The notes under the pieces: generated by a model
Databases searched by the model: none
What the model was told of the DNA's origin: nothing
What the model saw: only the letters and a program-made list of their open reading frames with translations
Translations under genes and position numbers: made by a program
Shown: in pieces, positions 24,945-34,448 of the stretch
Layout: each line of letters begins with the position of its first letter
Position numbering within the stretch: the stretch's first letter is position 1
Assembly (NCBI GenBank): GCA_003247575.1
Contig: QJZC01000027.1
Location: 62,001-126,000 of the forward strand
Direction: 5' to 3'
Length of the DNA stretch: 64,000 nucleotides
Source: Pseudomonadota bacterium
GTDB lineage: Bacteria; Myxococcota_A; UBA9160; SZUA-336

Positions 24945-27590
24945 CTAGCTCACCAGGGTGTACAAGCGTTCCATGGCTTGGGCGAGCTTCGACGGATCGG
25001 AGCCGCCTGCCTGCGCGAAGTCGGGGCGACCGCCTCCACCGCCTCCGACGATGCCGGCGAGCTCCTTGATCAGGTTGCCTGCCTTGTGTGTCCTGGTGAG
25101 CTCCTTGCTCACGGTGCAGACCAGCACCGCCTTGCCTTCGGGGGTCGCGGCGCCCAACGCGACCACCGCGGGTGCGAGCTTGTCTCGCAGCTGGTCGGCG
25201 AGCTCACGCAGAGCCTTGGAGTCGCTGACGTCCACCTGCGCCCCGAGCACGGAAATGTCTCCCACCTTGCGGGCCTCGCTCGTCAGGTCGCCCGTGCCCC
25301 CGCGGATCAGCTGTTGCTTGAGCTTGTCGATCTCGCGTTGCAGCTCGCGTCTCTGCTCCACCAGCTTGGTGACCTTCTCGGCTGCTTGAGCGGGAGCCCC
25401 CTTGACCTGCTCTGCGATGTCCCGGAGCTCCTGCTGAAGGGTGCGGACGTAGGTCAACGCGTTCTTGCCGGTTGCTCCCTCGATGCGTCGTACACCCGCC
25501 GCGATGCCCGCATCGGAGAGCAGTTTGAACAGCCCGATGTCACCGGTCCTCGAGACGTGGGTGCCCCCGCACAGCTCCAGCGAGTCGGCGATCTGGAGCA
25601 TGCGCACGACCTCGCCGTACTTCTCCTCGAAGATCCCGATCGCACCACGCTCCTTGGCCGCGTCCATCGGGAGTACCTCGGTCGTCACCTCGACGTTGGC
25701 GAGAATGCGTGCATTGACCAGGCCCTCGATCTCGTCGATCTGGGCCTGTGTGAGCGGTTGGCTCGCGCTGTAGTCGAATCGGAGCCGCTCCGGCCCAACG
25801 AGCGATCCCTTCTGCATGGCCTGAGGTCCCACGACCTGTCGCAGGGCTAGGTGGAGTAGGTGGGTCGCGCTGTGATTGCGGCGCGTGGCAGCGCGCGCAT
25901 CCTCGTCGACTTCGAGGGTGACGCGGTCGCGGATCGCGATACGCCCCTGGGTCACCTTCCCGCGGTGGACCAGCAAGCCGTCGATGGGCTTTTGCGTATC
26001 GTGGACTTCGAATATGCCTGCCGGCCCAATGATGCGGCCGCGGTCGCCGACCTGCCCTCCGCTCTCGCCGTAGAACGGAGACTGCGGCGTGACGAGCATG
26101 CCGGCGCACCCGGAGGTGAGCTCCTCACGTAGCTCTCCGTTGGCCGCGAGCGCCGCAACCTTGGACTCGGCCAGCTCGGTCTCGTATCCCAGAAACTCTA
26201 CCTGGGGAACCTGCTCGGCGAGCTGGCGGAAGACTTCCTGGACCTCTCGATCTCCGAGCTGAGACCCCTGGCTGCGCTCCCGAGCGGCGCGCAGCGCGGC
26301 ATCGAAGCCGTCGGTGTCTACGGCAAAGCCCTGTTCCTCGCCGAGTACCTGCTGTAGGTCGAGGGGAAAGCCGTAGGTGTCGTACAGCTCGAAGGCGACT
26401 TCCCCCGGCAGCTCGCGGCTGTCTGCGTGCTCCGCGCGATAGCTCGAGAGGCGTTCCAGCCCGCGCCGCAGGGTGGAGCGAAAACGCGTCTCCTCCTGTT
26501 GGCACACGTCCTCTACGAGCGCTCGGCGCTCGGCGAGCTCGGGGTAGGCGCTACTCATCAGGTCGACCACGCGCAGTGCGCATTCGTGGAAGAACACGCG
26601 CTCGATGCCCAGCCGATGCGCATGCCGAATCGCGCGTCGCATCACGCGACGCAGCACGTACTCGCGTGCATCGCGATCCGGGAAGATCCCTTCTGCAATG
26701 AGGAATGCGCTGGTGCGCGCATGATCCGCGATCACGCGCATCGAGACGTCATCCGGTTGCAGAGAGGCAGAGTAGGTCTTGCCCACGATCTCGGCGGTGA
26801 GATCGACGATGGGTCGCAGGAGATCGGTGTCGTAGTTGCTGAGCACTCCCTGACAGATGCACGAGAGCCGCTCGAGGCCCATTCCGGTATCGATCGATGG
26901 GGCGGGAAGGGGGCCGTACCTGCCACTTGCATCGCGATCGAACTGCATGAAGACCAGATTCCAGATCTCTACCCAGCCCCGACCGTCTTCGCCGGGCTCA
27001 TCACCGAAGGACGCGAGCGATGCCTCTCCGTCCCCGAAGAAGTAGTGGATCTCCGAGCAAGGCCCGCACGGGCCGGTCTCGCCCATCGACCAGAAGTTGT
27101 CCTTCGCGCCGCAGGGCACGATGCGAGACTCCGGCAGGCCGCTGATCGACTTCCAGAGCTGGGCGGCCTCGGTGTCCGCTGGGATGTCTCCCTCGCCCGC
27201 GAAGACCGTCACCAGCATGCGGCTCGGATCGAGCTCCAGCTCGCGACGCAGGTACTCCCAAGCGTACGCGATCGCCTGTTCCTTGAAGTAGTCGCCGAAC
27301 GAGAAGTTCCCGAGCATCTCGAAGAAGGTATGGTGACGGGCCGTCACCCCGACGTTCTCGAGATCGTTGTGCTTGCCGCTGATCCGGATGCACTTCTGGG
27401 ACGAGGCCGCGCGTGTCTGCTCGCGCCGCTCCTTGCCCGTGAACACGTCCTTGAACGGGACCATGCCCGCATTCGCGAACATCAGGGTCGGGTCGTTCTG
27501 GGGCACGAGCGGCCCCGAGGGGACCACCTGATGGCCGCGCTCCCCAAAGAAACGAAGAAAGCTATCCCGGATGTCCTTGGAGGAAGTCAT
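24945..27590 (-). CDS. alaS: Alanyl-tRNA synthetase
   Basis: An 881-residue enzyme that charges tRNA-Ala and edits mischarged Ser and Gly. ATG at 27590 gives the family's usual N-terminus (TSSKDIRDSFLRFFGERGH) and length (E. coli 876). Visible parts: the class II catalytic core (PSGPLVPQNDPTLMFANAGM; GKHNDLENVG), the editing-domain zinc motif with NHSATHLLH and the CGGTH motif, and the C-terminal DHHA1-type region ending in GGGGRPDFAQAGG. Divergent from the HEAT-repeat gene. Useful as a phylogenetic marker for this window. Confidence 0.98.
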   Translation of the reverse strand: MTSSKDIRDSFLRFFGERGHQVVPSGPLVPQNDPTLMFANAGMVPFKDVFTGKERREQTRAASSQKCIRISGKHNDLENVGVTARHHTFFEMLGNFSFGDYFKEQAIAYAWEYLRRELELDPSRMLVTVFAGEGDIPADTEAAQLWKSISGLPESRIVPCGAKDNFWSMGETGPCGPCSEIHYFFGDGEASLASFGDEPGEDGRGWVEIWNLVFMQFDRDASGRYGPLPAPSIDTGMGLERLSCICQGVLSNYDTDLLRPIVDLTAEIVGKTYSASLQPDDVSMRVIADHARTSAFLIAEGIFPDRDAREYVLRRVMRRAIRHAHRLGIERVFFHECALRVVDLMSSAYPELAERRALVEDVCQQEETRFRSTLRRGLERLSSYRAEHADSRELPGEVAFELYDTYGFPLDLQQVLGEEQGFAVDTDGFDAALRAARERSQGSQLGDREVQEVFRQLAEQVPQVEFLGYETELAESKVAALAANGELREELTSGCAGMLVTPQSPFYGESGGQVGDRGRIIGPAGIFEVHDTQKPIDGLLVHRGKVTQGRIAIRDRVTLEVDEDARAATRRNHSATHLLHLALRQVVGPQAMQKGSLVGPERLRFDYSASQPLTQAQIDEIEGLVNARILANVEVTTEVLPMDAAKERGAIGIFEEKYGEVVRMLQIADSLELCGGTHVSRTGDIGLFKLLSDAGIAAGVRRIEGATGKNALTYVRTLQQELRDIAEQVKGAPAQAAEKVTKLVEQRRELQREIDKLKQQLIRGGTGDLTSEARKVGDISVLGAQVDVSDSKALRELADQLRDKLAPAVVALGAATPEGKAVLVCTVSKELTRTHKAGNLIKELAGIVGGGGGGRPDFAQAGGSDPSKLAQAMERLYTLVS

Positions 27591-27712
27591 GCTCCACCGG
27601 ATGTAGCGCAGGCGCAGAGTCAAGCCAAGCTCGAAGAGTCCAAGTGAGATCGCCAGGTGTCTCTGGTCGGGCCCGGGAGCAGCCTCAATCGCTCGGTGTA
27701 TACTGATTCCCG

Positions 27713-28801
27713 ATGCCGGAACGGGCCGAGCGAACCCAGCGAGAGCCCGGGCGCGCTGCGCCCTCCGGGGTTGGTGCGCATGGAACGCGCATCGGGCGAG
27801 GGGCGCGCATGGCGGGAGCCCCAGCCATCGCGGTTCTGGCGGCTTTCTGCCTGGGATCCCTGGCGATCGCGACTCTGGCGCTCAGCCAGGCCCGGCAGTC
27901 GCGTGCGGACCTCGAAGCGTTGCGCGCGCGTCTCGAACGCATCGAGGGTCAGCCGAGTGAGACCGCTCTGTCGGCGGCATCCCCCGAAGCGGTACGGGAG
28001 AACGCCGAGGAAGGCCAGGATCCCGATTTCTTCGAGCAGCTGGCCGAAGCCATCGAGGCAGGGAACGCGGGCGTGGAACGCGAGAATGGGACTTCCTCGC
28101 CGCGCCGGGACGGCTTCGCCGGCGGCCGCCGCCGCTTCGGCCAGGTGCCCCTGCTCTTCACCGGTGATCCCGAGCAGCGCCTGGCTGCGGCGCGTCGCAT
28201 GAACGAGAACGCGCCGCAGCCGCTCCAATTCCTTGCGGCGCGTACCCTGCTCGAACTGGCGCCCGAGGAAGGCATCGCCAGGATGCAGGAGCTGATCGCC
28301 GATGCAGGAGCGGATCGACGCTCCCAGCGCGTGGCGGCTGCCGCAGTCGAAGCGCTCGCGGGCACCGATGCACCCGAGATCGAGCGCCAGCTCTATGCGC
28401 TGGCGGAGGGCGAGAGCCGGCTCCTCCGCAGAGCTGCGGCCCGAGGGCTCGAGAGCCGCGGAGACCCGGAGCCGATGCGACGTCTCGTCGAGGAGCTCTC
28501 ACTCGAGCTCGCGAGCCCGGACGGCGGCGTTCGAGGGCGTACCGCACAGGAGCTCGGCCGTACCGGGAGCGCGGTCGCCGTCCAAAGCTTGCTGGGCCTC
28601 GTAGACGATCGGAACAGCGAGGTCCGGTTGCGCGCTGCGGAGGCACTGGGTCGCACCGGGGCAGAGGCTGCGATCCCTGAGCTCACGCGCATGCTCGATG
28701 ATCCCGTCGCGCAGGTGCGCGATACGGCCGCCCGCAGTCTAGACACGATCCGGAATCCGAGGCCGGAGCGTATGACTCGCTTCGTGCCACCCGGGCCGTA
28801 G
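27713..28801 (+). CDS. Membrane-anchored HEAT-repeat protein
   Basis: A 362-residue protein with one N-terminal membrane helix (AIAVLAAFCLGSLAIATLAL), a short coiled coil (about 60-80), an acidic linker, and from about 140 onward six or so HEAT/PBS-lyase-type repeats (for example EVRLRAAEALGRTGAEAAIP and PVAQVRDTAARSLDTI). Such repeats form protein-binding scaffolds. The membrane helix begins late if the 27713 ATG is used; the in-frame ATG at 27809, with GAGGGG upstream, would give a standard signal anchor and is a good alternative. The gene is divergent from alaS. Partner unknown. Confidence 0.72.
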   Translation: MPERAERTQREPGRAAPSGVGAHGTRIGRGARMAGAPAIAVLAAFCLGSLAIATLALSQARQSRADLEALRARLERIEGQPSETALSAASPEAVRENAEEGQDPDFFEQLAEAIEAGNAGVERENGTSSPRRDGFAGGRRRFGQVPLLFTGDPEQRLAAARRMNENAPQPLQFLAARTLLELAPEEGIARMQELIADAGADRRSQRVAAAAVEALAGTDAPEIERQLYALAEGESRLLRRAAARGLESRGDPEPMRRLVEELSLELASPDGGVRGRTAQELGRTGSAVAVQSLLGLVDDRNSEVRLRAAEALGRTGAEAAIPELTRMLDDPVAQVRDTAARSLDTIRNPRPERMTRFVPPGP

Positions 28802-28817
28802 CACACCGCCGCTCCCA

Positions 28818-29420
28818 TCACTCAGGTGGTCGTGTGAGGCGGCGCAGGAAGGCTTCGACTTCGGCGACTTCCGTGAGACGCACGAAGCGGATGTGCGCGT
28901 GGCGAGGGTCGCGCATCCGTTCCAGGGTGCGCACCCGTCTCTCGCGGTGATGCAGTAGGGTGTAGGCGAGCAAGGAATCATTGGGTGCCCACAGCCTGAG
29001 GAGCGGCCAGAAGCGCTCCCGGTTCGTGCCCCAGAGGAGCTCGCCCGATCGCCAGCGCCTCCAACTGCGCGCGACGATTCGCGTCAGCAGCAGCCACAGG
29101 GGAAGGTCGAGCCAGATCACGAGGTCGAGGTGAGGCCAGAGGATCGGTTGGGTAAAGCGCGAGTAGGAGCCCGCCACGATCCAGCGAGGGGATGCGGTGG
29201 CAAGGCGCAGCCGCCGCTCGAACTCCTCTGGCACGGTGTTCGACAGGTCGAGCCAGTCGGCTTCCCAGTTCAGGGCGTCGAGCTCGATCACGGGCAGGTC
29301 GAGCAGGGCCCCCAGACGTTCGCCGAGTGTGCTCTTGCCCGAGCCACTGCTCCCGATCACCTGGATGCGCTGGGCTTCGATCTCGGCCGCTGGAAGACTC
29401 CGCATCGGAGGTTGCCGCAT
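28818..29420 (-). CDS. P-loop adenylate-kinase-like protein (FlaR/topology-modulation type)
   Basis: A 200-residue nucleotide-binding protein. The Walker A loop is GSSGSGKST near residue 23. The pattern LPVIELDALNWEADW and WIVAGSYSR matches the adenylate-kinase-like family often named DNA topology modulation protein FlaR. LWLLLTRIVARSWRRWRSGE is the lid region, and NRERFWPLLRLW follows. Enzymatic substrate unknown. Convergent with the HEAT-repeat gene, with 16 bp between stops. Confidence 0.75.
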   Translation of the reverse strand: MRQPPMRSLPAAEIEAQRIQVIGSSGSGKSTLGERLGALLDLPVIELDALNWEADWLDLSNTVPEEFERRLRLATASPRWIVAGSYSRFTQPILWPHLDLVIWLDLPLWLLLTRIVARSWRRWRSGELLWGTNRERFWPLLRLWAPNDSLLAYTLLHHRERRVRTLERMRDPRHAHIRFVRLTEVAEVEAFLRRLTRPPE

Positions 29421-29485
29421 GGCGCTGATTCTCGGCCACTCCCGATCCTACGAGCAACCCGCTCGGCGGGTGTGCGTGGGCAGGA

Positions 29486-32400
29486 CTACTCGGCGCCGGT
29501 GTTTGGGGTGGGACTCGTCGCGAGCTTCGGCTTGGGCAGACACTTCCCCGACCCGAGTCCGGTCGCGTTGGGTCCGATTCGGTTCGAGACGCGCCAGACC
29601 TCGCCCGACTCATCGAGAAAGAGCTTCTCCATCTCGGTCTTGGTGAACGGCCGAGAGCCGATGCGCCCGAATACGGCGACCTGGTGGCCGGTCTCGTCGA
29701 CTCCGCGGTCTCGCTCGAGGGGCCGAGAGAGCGAAAGAGCCGGAGCGTGCGTGCGTCGCCACGCGATCAGCTCGGGCTTCGGATCGGGCGCGAACCCGTA
29801 GAATCCCGGTTGAGACTCGGGCGACGTCAGCTGGAGCACCTTGAGGCCGTTCTTCCCGTCGGCCAGGTAGGCAAACAGCGATGCGTTCGTGCCGGCGACG
29901 ACAACGTCGCGCGCATCCTCGATGCGTCCCTCTGCGGTGTAGCGCTGATGGATCGAGGGCTCTTCGGGGTTCTCGATATCGACGATCACGAGACCCTCGG
30001 CGCCCGCGGCCACATAGGCGAACGTGCGGGAGACGAACACGCGGTGTGCGTCCTCGAAGGGGACAGAGGCCCCCGCTACGATTCTGGGACTGCGCAGGTT
30101 CGTGATGTCGACCACCTCGAGCCCCTTGGCGTCGATCACGAACAGGTAGCGGAACTGGGCCATCGATGCTCGCACGCCCGCGAGGGGCAGGGTCGTGACG
30201 TGTTTTGGAGCCAGGGGCTCATCCAGATCCACCAGGACCAACCCCTTGTCTGCAGCGATCCAGAGAAGCGACCCTGTGAAGTTCGCGTGAACGGCTCCAT
30301 CGAGCAGTCCGTCGGGATTCCACGTGAGCGCGCGAGAGAAGAAGTTGTCGCGAGGCTCGAAGTTCTCCATCGTCTCGACGTTGACGAGGATCAGCCCCTC
30401 TTCTCGATCGGTGACCGCCGCGTAACTGTAGATCGGGTGTAGAGGCTGTTCGAGGTTGATCGCGTTCTGCTTGGGGTCTCGGCCGCGCTCGGGGCGCAGC
30501 GGCTGCGTGGTGGGGAGCGCGACGCACGTCGCGTCCTTGGTGTTGATGCGAGAGCGGTGCCCCAGCGGCGAGAATGGCGCCGTGACGAAGCGCTCCGAGA
30601 AGTTCTTGTTTGCGATGTTGGCGATGTCGTAGGCCTGCATCCCCTTCTCGCCCTCCGCGACGAAGAGGTACTCCCCTCGATGCTGGAGGCAGTGCACGTT
30701 CTCGGACTCGTGCAGGTACTGACCGTCGTCCTGTTCGCGACCGAGCAGCTCCCGAGCACGCGCGAGGTGCAGCGCGTAGTAGTCCGGATACGCGTACCGG
30801 TGCAGATGGCTCCCGATCACCGCCTGCGGCTCGTCCCACTCGGTGACCTGGACCGCTTCGATCGTCTCACTCGTCCCGACCCACGCGTTGAATCCCAGGA
30901 AGTTCACGTACTGCGTTCCTTGCAGCAGGAGCTGGGCCATGATCGCGTTGTTGTCGTTCGACTCCGACAGATGGCAGTCTTCGCACTCCTTGGTTTCGGT
31001 CTTGCGAACCGTGTGCGGAAAGTGCGGCGCGAACGCTTGAGAGCTGTAGCCGGCTGCCGAAGTGGGCGGCTGCTGGATGTAGATGCGGTTGCGGTTGATG
31101 TCGGTGGACGAGAGGATCAACGCGGAAGAGGACCGGATCGGAACGATCTTGCCTTGCTTGACCTCGCCATGTCGGCCCAGCTGGAAGATCTGATCCCTCG
31201 CCACCTGTGGATTGTAGGTCGCGAAGTTTCGGGTCTCACCGCCCTCGAAGTGATGTCGCTCCGTCTTCCAGTTCGCCTCGATGGGCAGATGGCAGCCGGC
31301 GCAGCTCGTGACCCAGGAGCTGTGGCAGGTATAGCAGGCCATTCCGTCCTCGCGCTCGGTGTCGTGCGCGCGCTCGCAGTCCTGGGCGGCCTTGCCCCAC
31401 GCCATGCTGGTTCCCGTGGCGAGGGTCTTCGCGCGTGCGGCCTTCGCGTTGTATTCCGCGTGTCCGGGAGTGACGATGTCCTTGACCTGGGAGACTTGGA
31501 GCTCCTCGAAGGGCGGCAGGATCAGGCGCTGGTACAGCTTGCCGTCGCGCCACTCGAAGCGAGGACCTCCGTCCATGTTCCGAAGCAGCGCCAGATCGGT
31601 CCCACCCGGCGGCGCAGCCGGACCCGAGGTGCGCAAGGTCGTGTACGCGTCGAGGGTACCGTGACAGTCGCGACACTCGATCTCGACGGCCGCCGCGGTC
31701 TCGCCGTAGATCATGCCGTCGCCGTGTGAATCCTGGCTGAAGTGGCAGTCTGCGCACTGCATTCCGTAGTCGGCGTGAATGTCGCGCATGTGGACGGCGC
31801 GCTTCCACTTCTCGTCGGGCGGAGTGTCGTGCGGAATGATCTCTCCCTGTGCGTCCAGCAGATTTCCCTTGCGGTCTTTCTTGTGGATGGCCCGGAAGTT
31901 CCAGCCGTGTCCGTGATAGTCGGCGAACTGCGTATCCTTCGCTTGTGGGTTGATGTCCGTCCAGACTCGCTTCATGAACTCCGGATCCGACCACTTCCCC
32001 CGCACGACGGCCATTTCCGGGTTGCGTTCGAGAATCTCGTGCATCTCTCGGATGTCGGGGTACTTCTGCTCCTCTGGCCACATCAGCGGAGCGTCGGACT
32101 CGTAGTCCCACATGGTGTAGCCGAGGTACGTGTTCACGAACTGATTCGGCTGGTGGTGGTGGCACGTCATGCACATGGCCGTCGGGATCGCACGCGTGAA
32201 CTGGTGGCGGATCGGGTGCCCACTCTCACGGTCCCCAACCTCGGCGAGCGAGAACCTCGCCGCTGGATTCCCGTGTTCGGGGGCGGCGTGCTCGTGGGCG
32301 TGGACGTGGCGGTCCTTGATCGTCGGGTCCACGCTGAAGCTCTGCCCTTCGTTCCCGTACTCTGCATAGCTGCCCGAGCTGTACCACTCGCGGTCATTGG

Positions 32401-33382
32401 CGTAGATCGCATGGCAGCCGGTGCAGCCCGAGGAACGGAAGTCCCCGGGGTTGTCGCCGGTCCCGAAGAACCACAGGAATGGATCGTTGAGACGCGTCTT
32501 GTGCAGATTGAGGACCGGCACCGAGATGCGCGCACCGGTGCCCATGCCGCGGAGCGACTGACGGACGTCCGGTTTCCCGGGCTCGTCGAGCGGGTTGGGG
32601 AGCCCGATCTCCGGGAAGAGGTTCTGCACCAAGCGCCCACCGCGCTCGAAGATGCGAAAGTTGTCCGCTGGAGGCACCGTCTCCCAGCTGGGGAGCGGCG
32701 CCAGGAACGGGAGCAATCCGCGCTTGCGCATCTCGTCGGTTACGGGAATCACCGATTCCAGCGAAGCCGGGAGACCATCTCGCGTGTAGGCAGAGCCCAA
32801 GATGTAGCGCTTGTAGGGGAGGATCCCGTTGTTGTACGACGCCCCTCCCCACAGCATGGCGCCGGTCGCCATCAGGCTGCGCTCGACCTTCCCGATCAGG
32901 GCCGCGTGGCAGGCGCCGCAGGATTCGCGCGCGACGCGGAGGTCGCCGGGGTTTACGAAGCGGACGTACTGGTACGCCTCACGGTTCAGCAAGGTGTAGG
33001 CGCGGACCGGGTTGGCTGGACCGTGCCACTCGCTCGGGAGTGTCGGAGGCACGTGTGCGCGCTGCTTCAGTTCGTCGTACGCCGGAGTGTCCATCGGGAC
33101 CTCGGGCGCCCGCAGCACCGAGGCGTCGCCTCCGTGGCAGTCGGCGCAGCCGAGCACCACGGCTTCGCTTCTGTGCATGTTCCGGCTGTCCATCGGTGAG
33201 TGACACGACTGACAGCCCGCGCTCTTCCAGTCGGCCTCTTCCTGCGACTGGAACTCGGGTGCGGGCGGATAGACGGGGTAGTCGATCTCGCGGGCGCTCT
33301 CTCCACCGCTGCCCAGAGCGGTCTGCGTCGAGAGCAGCATCAGGACGAAGACGAGGGCGTAGAGCGCAGGTCGTCGCAGCAT
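29486..33382 (-). CDS. Deca-haem cytochrome c fused to LVIVD-repeat beta-propeller
   Basis: A 1298-residue secreted protein. It has a signal peptide (YALVFVLMLLSTQTALG), then ten CXXCH sites: CQSCH, CADCH, CGACH, CTGCH, CMTCH, CADCH, CRDCH, CYTCH, CAGCH and CEDCH. The C-terminal third (about 880-1220) has at least five LVIVD-type repeats (LFVAEGEKGMQAYDI, LLWIAADKGLVLVDL, LFVIDAKGLEVVDI, YVAAGAEGLVIVDI, LADGKNGLKVLQL), which form a beta-propeller. It should sit in the periplasm or at the cell surface and carry electrons. No other respiratory gene is adjacent. The repeat part may bind a partner or substrate. Confidence 0.92.
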   Translation of the reverse strand: MLRRPALYALVFVLMLLSTQTALGSGGESAREIDYPVYPPAPEFQSQEEADWKSAGCQSCHSPMDSRNMHRSEAVVLGCADCHGGDASVLRAPEVPMDTPAYDELKQRAHVPPTLPSEWHGPANPVRAYTLLNREAYQYVRFVNPGDLRVARESCGACHAALIGKVERSLMATGAMLWGGASYNNGILPYKRYILGSAYTRDGLPASLESVIPVTDEMRKRGLLPFLAPLPSWETVPPADNFRIFERGGRLVQNLFPEIGLPNPLDEPGKPDVRQSLRGMGTGARISVPVLNLHKTRLNDPFLWFFGTGDNPGDFRSSGCTGCHAIYANDREWYSSGSYAEYGNEGQSFSVDPTIKDRHVHAHEHAAPEHGNPAARFSLAEVGDRESGHPIRHQFTRAIPTAMCMTCHHHQPNQFVNTYLGYTMWDYESDAPLMWPEEQKYPDIREMHEILERNPEMAVVRGKWSDPEFMKRVWTDINPQAKDTQFADYHGHGWNFRAIHKKDRKGNLLDAQGEIIPHDTPPDEKWKRAVHMRDIHADYGMQCADCHFSQDSHGDGMIYGETAAAVEIECRDCHGTLDAYTTLRTSGPAAPPGGTDLALLRNMDGGPRFEWRDGKLYQRLILPPFEELQVSQVKDIVTPGHAEYNAKAARAKTLATGTSMAWGKAAQDCERAHDTEREDGMACYTCHSSWVTSCAGCHLPIEANWKTERHHFEGGETRNFATYNPQVARDQIFQLGRHGEVKQGKIVPIRSSSALILSSTDINRNRIYIQQPPTSAAGYSSQAFAPHFPHTVRKTETKECEDCHLSESNDNNAIMAQLLLQGTQYVNFLGFNAWVGTSETIEAVQVTEWDEPQAVIGSHLHRYAYPDYYALHLARARELLGREQDDGQYLHESENVHCLQHRGEYLFVAEGEKGMQAYDIANIANKNFSERFVTAPFSPLGHRSRINTKDATCVALPTTQPLRPERGRDPKQNAINLEQPLHPIYSYAAVTDREEGLILVNVETMENFEPRDNFFSRALTWNPDGLLDGAVHANFTGSLLWIAADKGLVLVDLDEPLAPKHVTTLPLAGVRASMAQFRYLFVIDAKGLEVVDITNLRSPRIVAGASVPFEDAHRVFVSRTFAYVAAGAEGLVIVDIENPEEPSIHQRYTAEGRIEDARDVVVAGTNASLFAYLADGKNGLKVLQLTSPESQPGFYGFAPDPKPELIAWRRTHAPALSLSRPLERDRGVDETGHQVAVFGRIGSRPFTKTEMEKLFLDESGEVWRVSNRIGPNATGLGSGKCLPKPKLATSPTPNTGAE

Positions 33383-33587
33383 GGCATCACTCCGGGGGAT
33401 CGGGAATGAGGGGCGGCGGTGTCTGACCGGTTACGGGCGGCCGAGCAGGTGCAAGACGCGCGTACGAACTATAGACGACGTGTTCGCGCCATCTGGGCTC
33501 TGGACGGCTGGCAGCGCGTGCAGCGATGACTAGGCGACGAAATCTCTGTTCGTGCTGTGAGAGATACGCAGTGAGCCCGCTGCCTCA

Positions 33588-33630
33588 GGGGCGGGGGACT
33601 CCGGAGGGGGCGGGGGATTCTGGAGGGGGC
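33588..33630 (+). repeat. G-rich tandem repeat with quadruplex potential
   Basis: Two copies of an 18-19-bp unit (ggggcgggggactccgga and gggggcgggggattctgga) plus part of a third. Five runs of four or five G lie within 42 bases on the plus strand. It sits just after the stop of the SDR gene, in the 256-bp gap before the cytochrome gene start. On the SDR transcript the run is C-rich. Confidence 0.6.
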
Positions 33631-33638
33631 CGGCGAGT

Positions 33639-34358
33639 TCAGGGGAGTAGGCTGCCGCCGTCGATGTCCAAGGTCGTGCCCGTGATGAACTCGTTCTGAA
33701 GCAGGAAGAGGATTCCGTCGGCAATCTCCTCGGGCTGGCCGACGCGCGGAATCACGTGCTCGGAGGTGGCCTGAGAGAAGAAGTCATGCCGCCCGGCTCC
33801 CATCGGTTCGAACATGGGCGTGTTGATGAGTCCAGGGGCGACCACGTTGATGCGCAGCGGCGCGATCTCGGGAGCGACGGCGCGACAGAAGCCTTCCACG
33901 GCGTTGCCGACGGTCGAGTGCGCAGACATTCCGGGGCGGCACTTGCGCGACAGCGCGCCGCCCACGAGCACGATCGATCCCGTCGCTTGCATGTGTGGAG
34001 CGGCGAGGTGAACGGAGTGGACGTAGCCCCAGAGCTTCTGGAACGAGCCAACGAATCCGTCGAGATCCATCTGGAGGAACGGGCCGCTCGCGCGCGGGCC
34101 GCCGGTCGCGCTGTTCACGAGGTGGTCGAACGGGGCGAAGCGCTCGAACAGCGCTGCGACGGAGCCTCGGTCCTGTACGTCGACCTGCGCGGTTTCGACC
34201 TGGCCATGAAGCTCGCTCGCCGCTCGTTCGAGTCGTTCGCTCGTGCGGCTCGCGATGACGACCTGCGAGCCCTGCTCGAGCAATGCACGGACCGTGCAGA
34301 GCCCAATCCCAGAGCTGCCGCCGATGACGATCACCCGCTTTCCTGAAAGCTTTCCCAT
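33639..34358 (-). CDS. Short-chain dehydrogenase/reductase-fold protein lacking the Tyr-Lys pair
   Basis: A 239-residue Rossmann protein of the classical SDR size. The cofactor loop GGSSGIG (13-19) and VNSATGG in place of NNAG are present. The active-site segment, normally YxxxK, reads H147-S-T-V-G151, so both tyrosine and lysine are replaced. The C-terminal RINVVAPGLINTPMF and TGTTLDIDGG are normal. Either it uses different catalysis, as in some divergent SDR groups with a similar segment, or it is a non-enzymatic binding protein. It lies 90 bp after the hydrolase gene and may belong to the same transcript. Confidence 0.85.
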   Translation of the reverse strand: MGKLSGKRVIVIGGSSGIGLCTVRALLEQGSQVVIASRTSERLERAASELHGQVETAQVDVQDRGSVAALFERFAPFDHLVNSATGGPRASGPFLQMDLDGFVGSFQKLWGYVHSVHLAAPHMQATGSIVLVGGALSRKCRPGMSAHSTVGNAVEGFCRAVAPEIAPLRINVVAPGLINTPMFEPMGAGRHDFFSQATSEHVIPRVGQPEEIADGILFLLQNEFITGTTLDIDGGSLLP

Positions 34359-34448
34359 CTTCGTTCTCCTGTCCGCGCGAGCTTCTTCTGCAGTTCGCAG
34401 GTTTTCGACTTCGCAAGTTCGTCCTGTCGCGAGTTCTCGTTATCGGAA

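Noticed and set aside
24927..25850. 307-codon plus-strand frame opposite alaS
   Set aside because: alaS is certain and covers the region; the composition is that of an antisense shadow.
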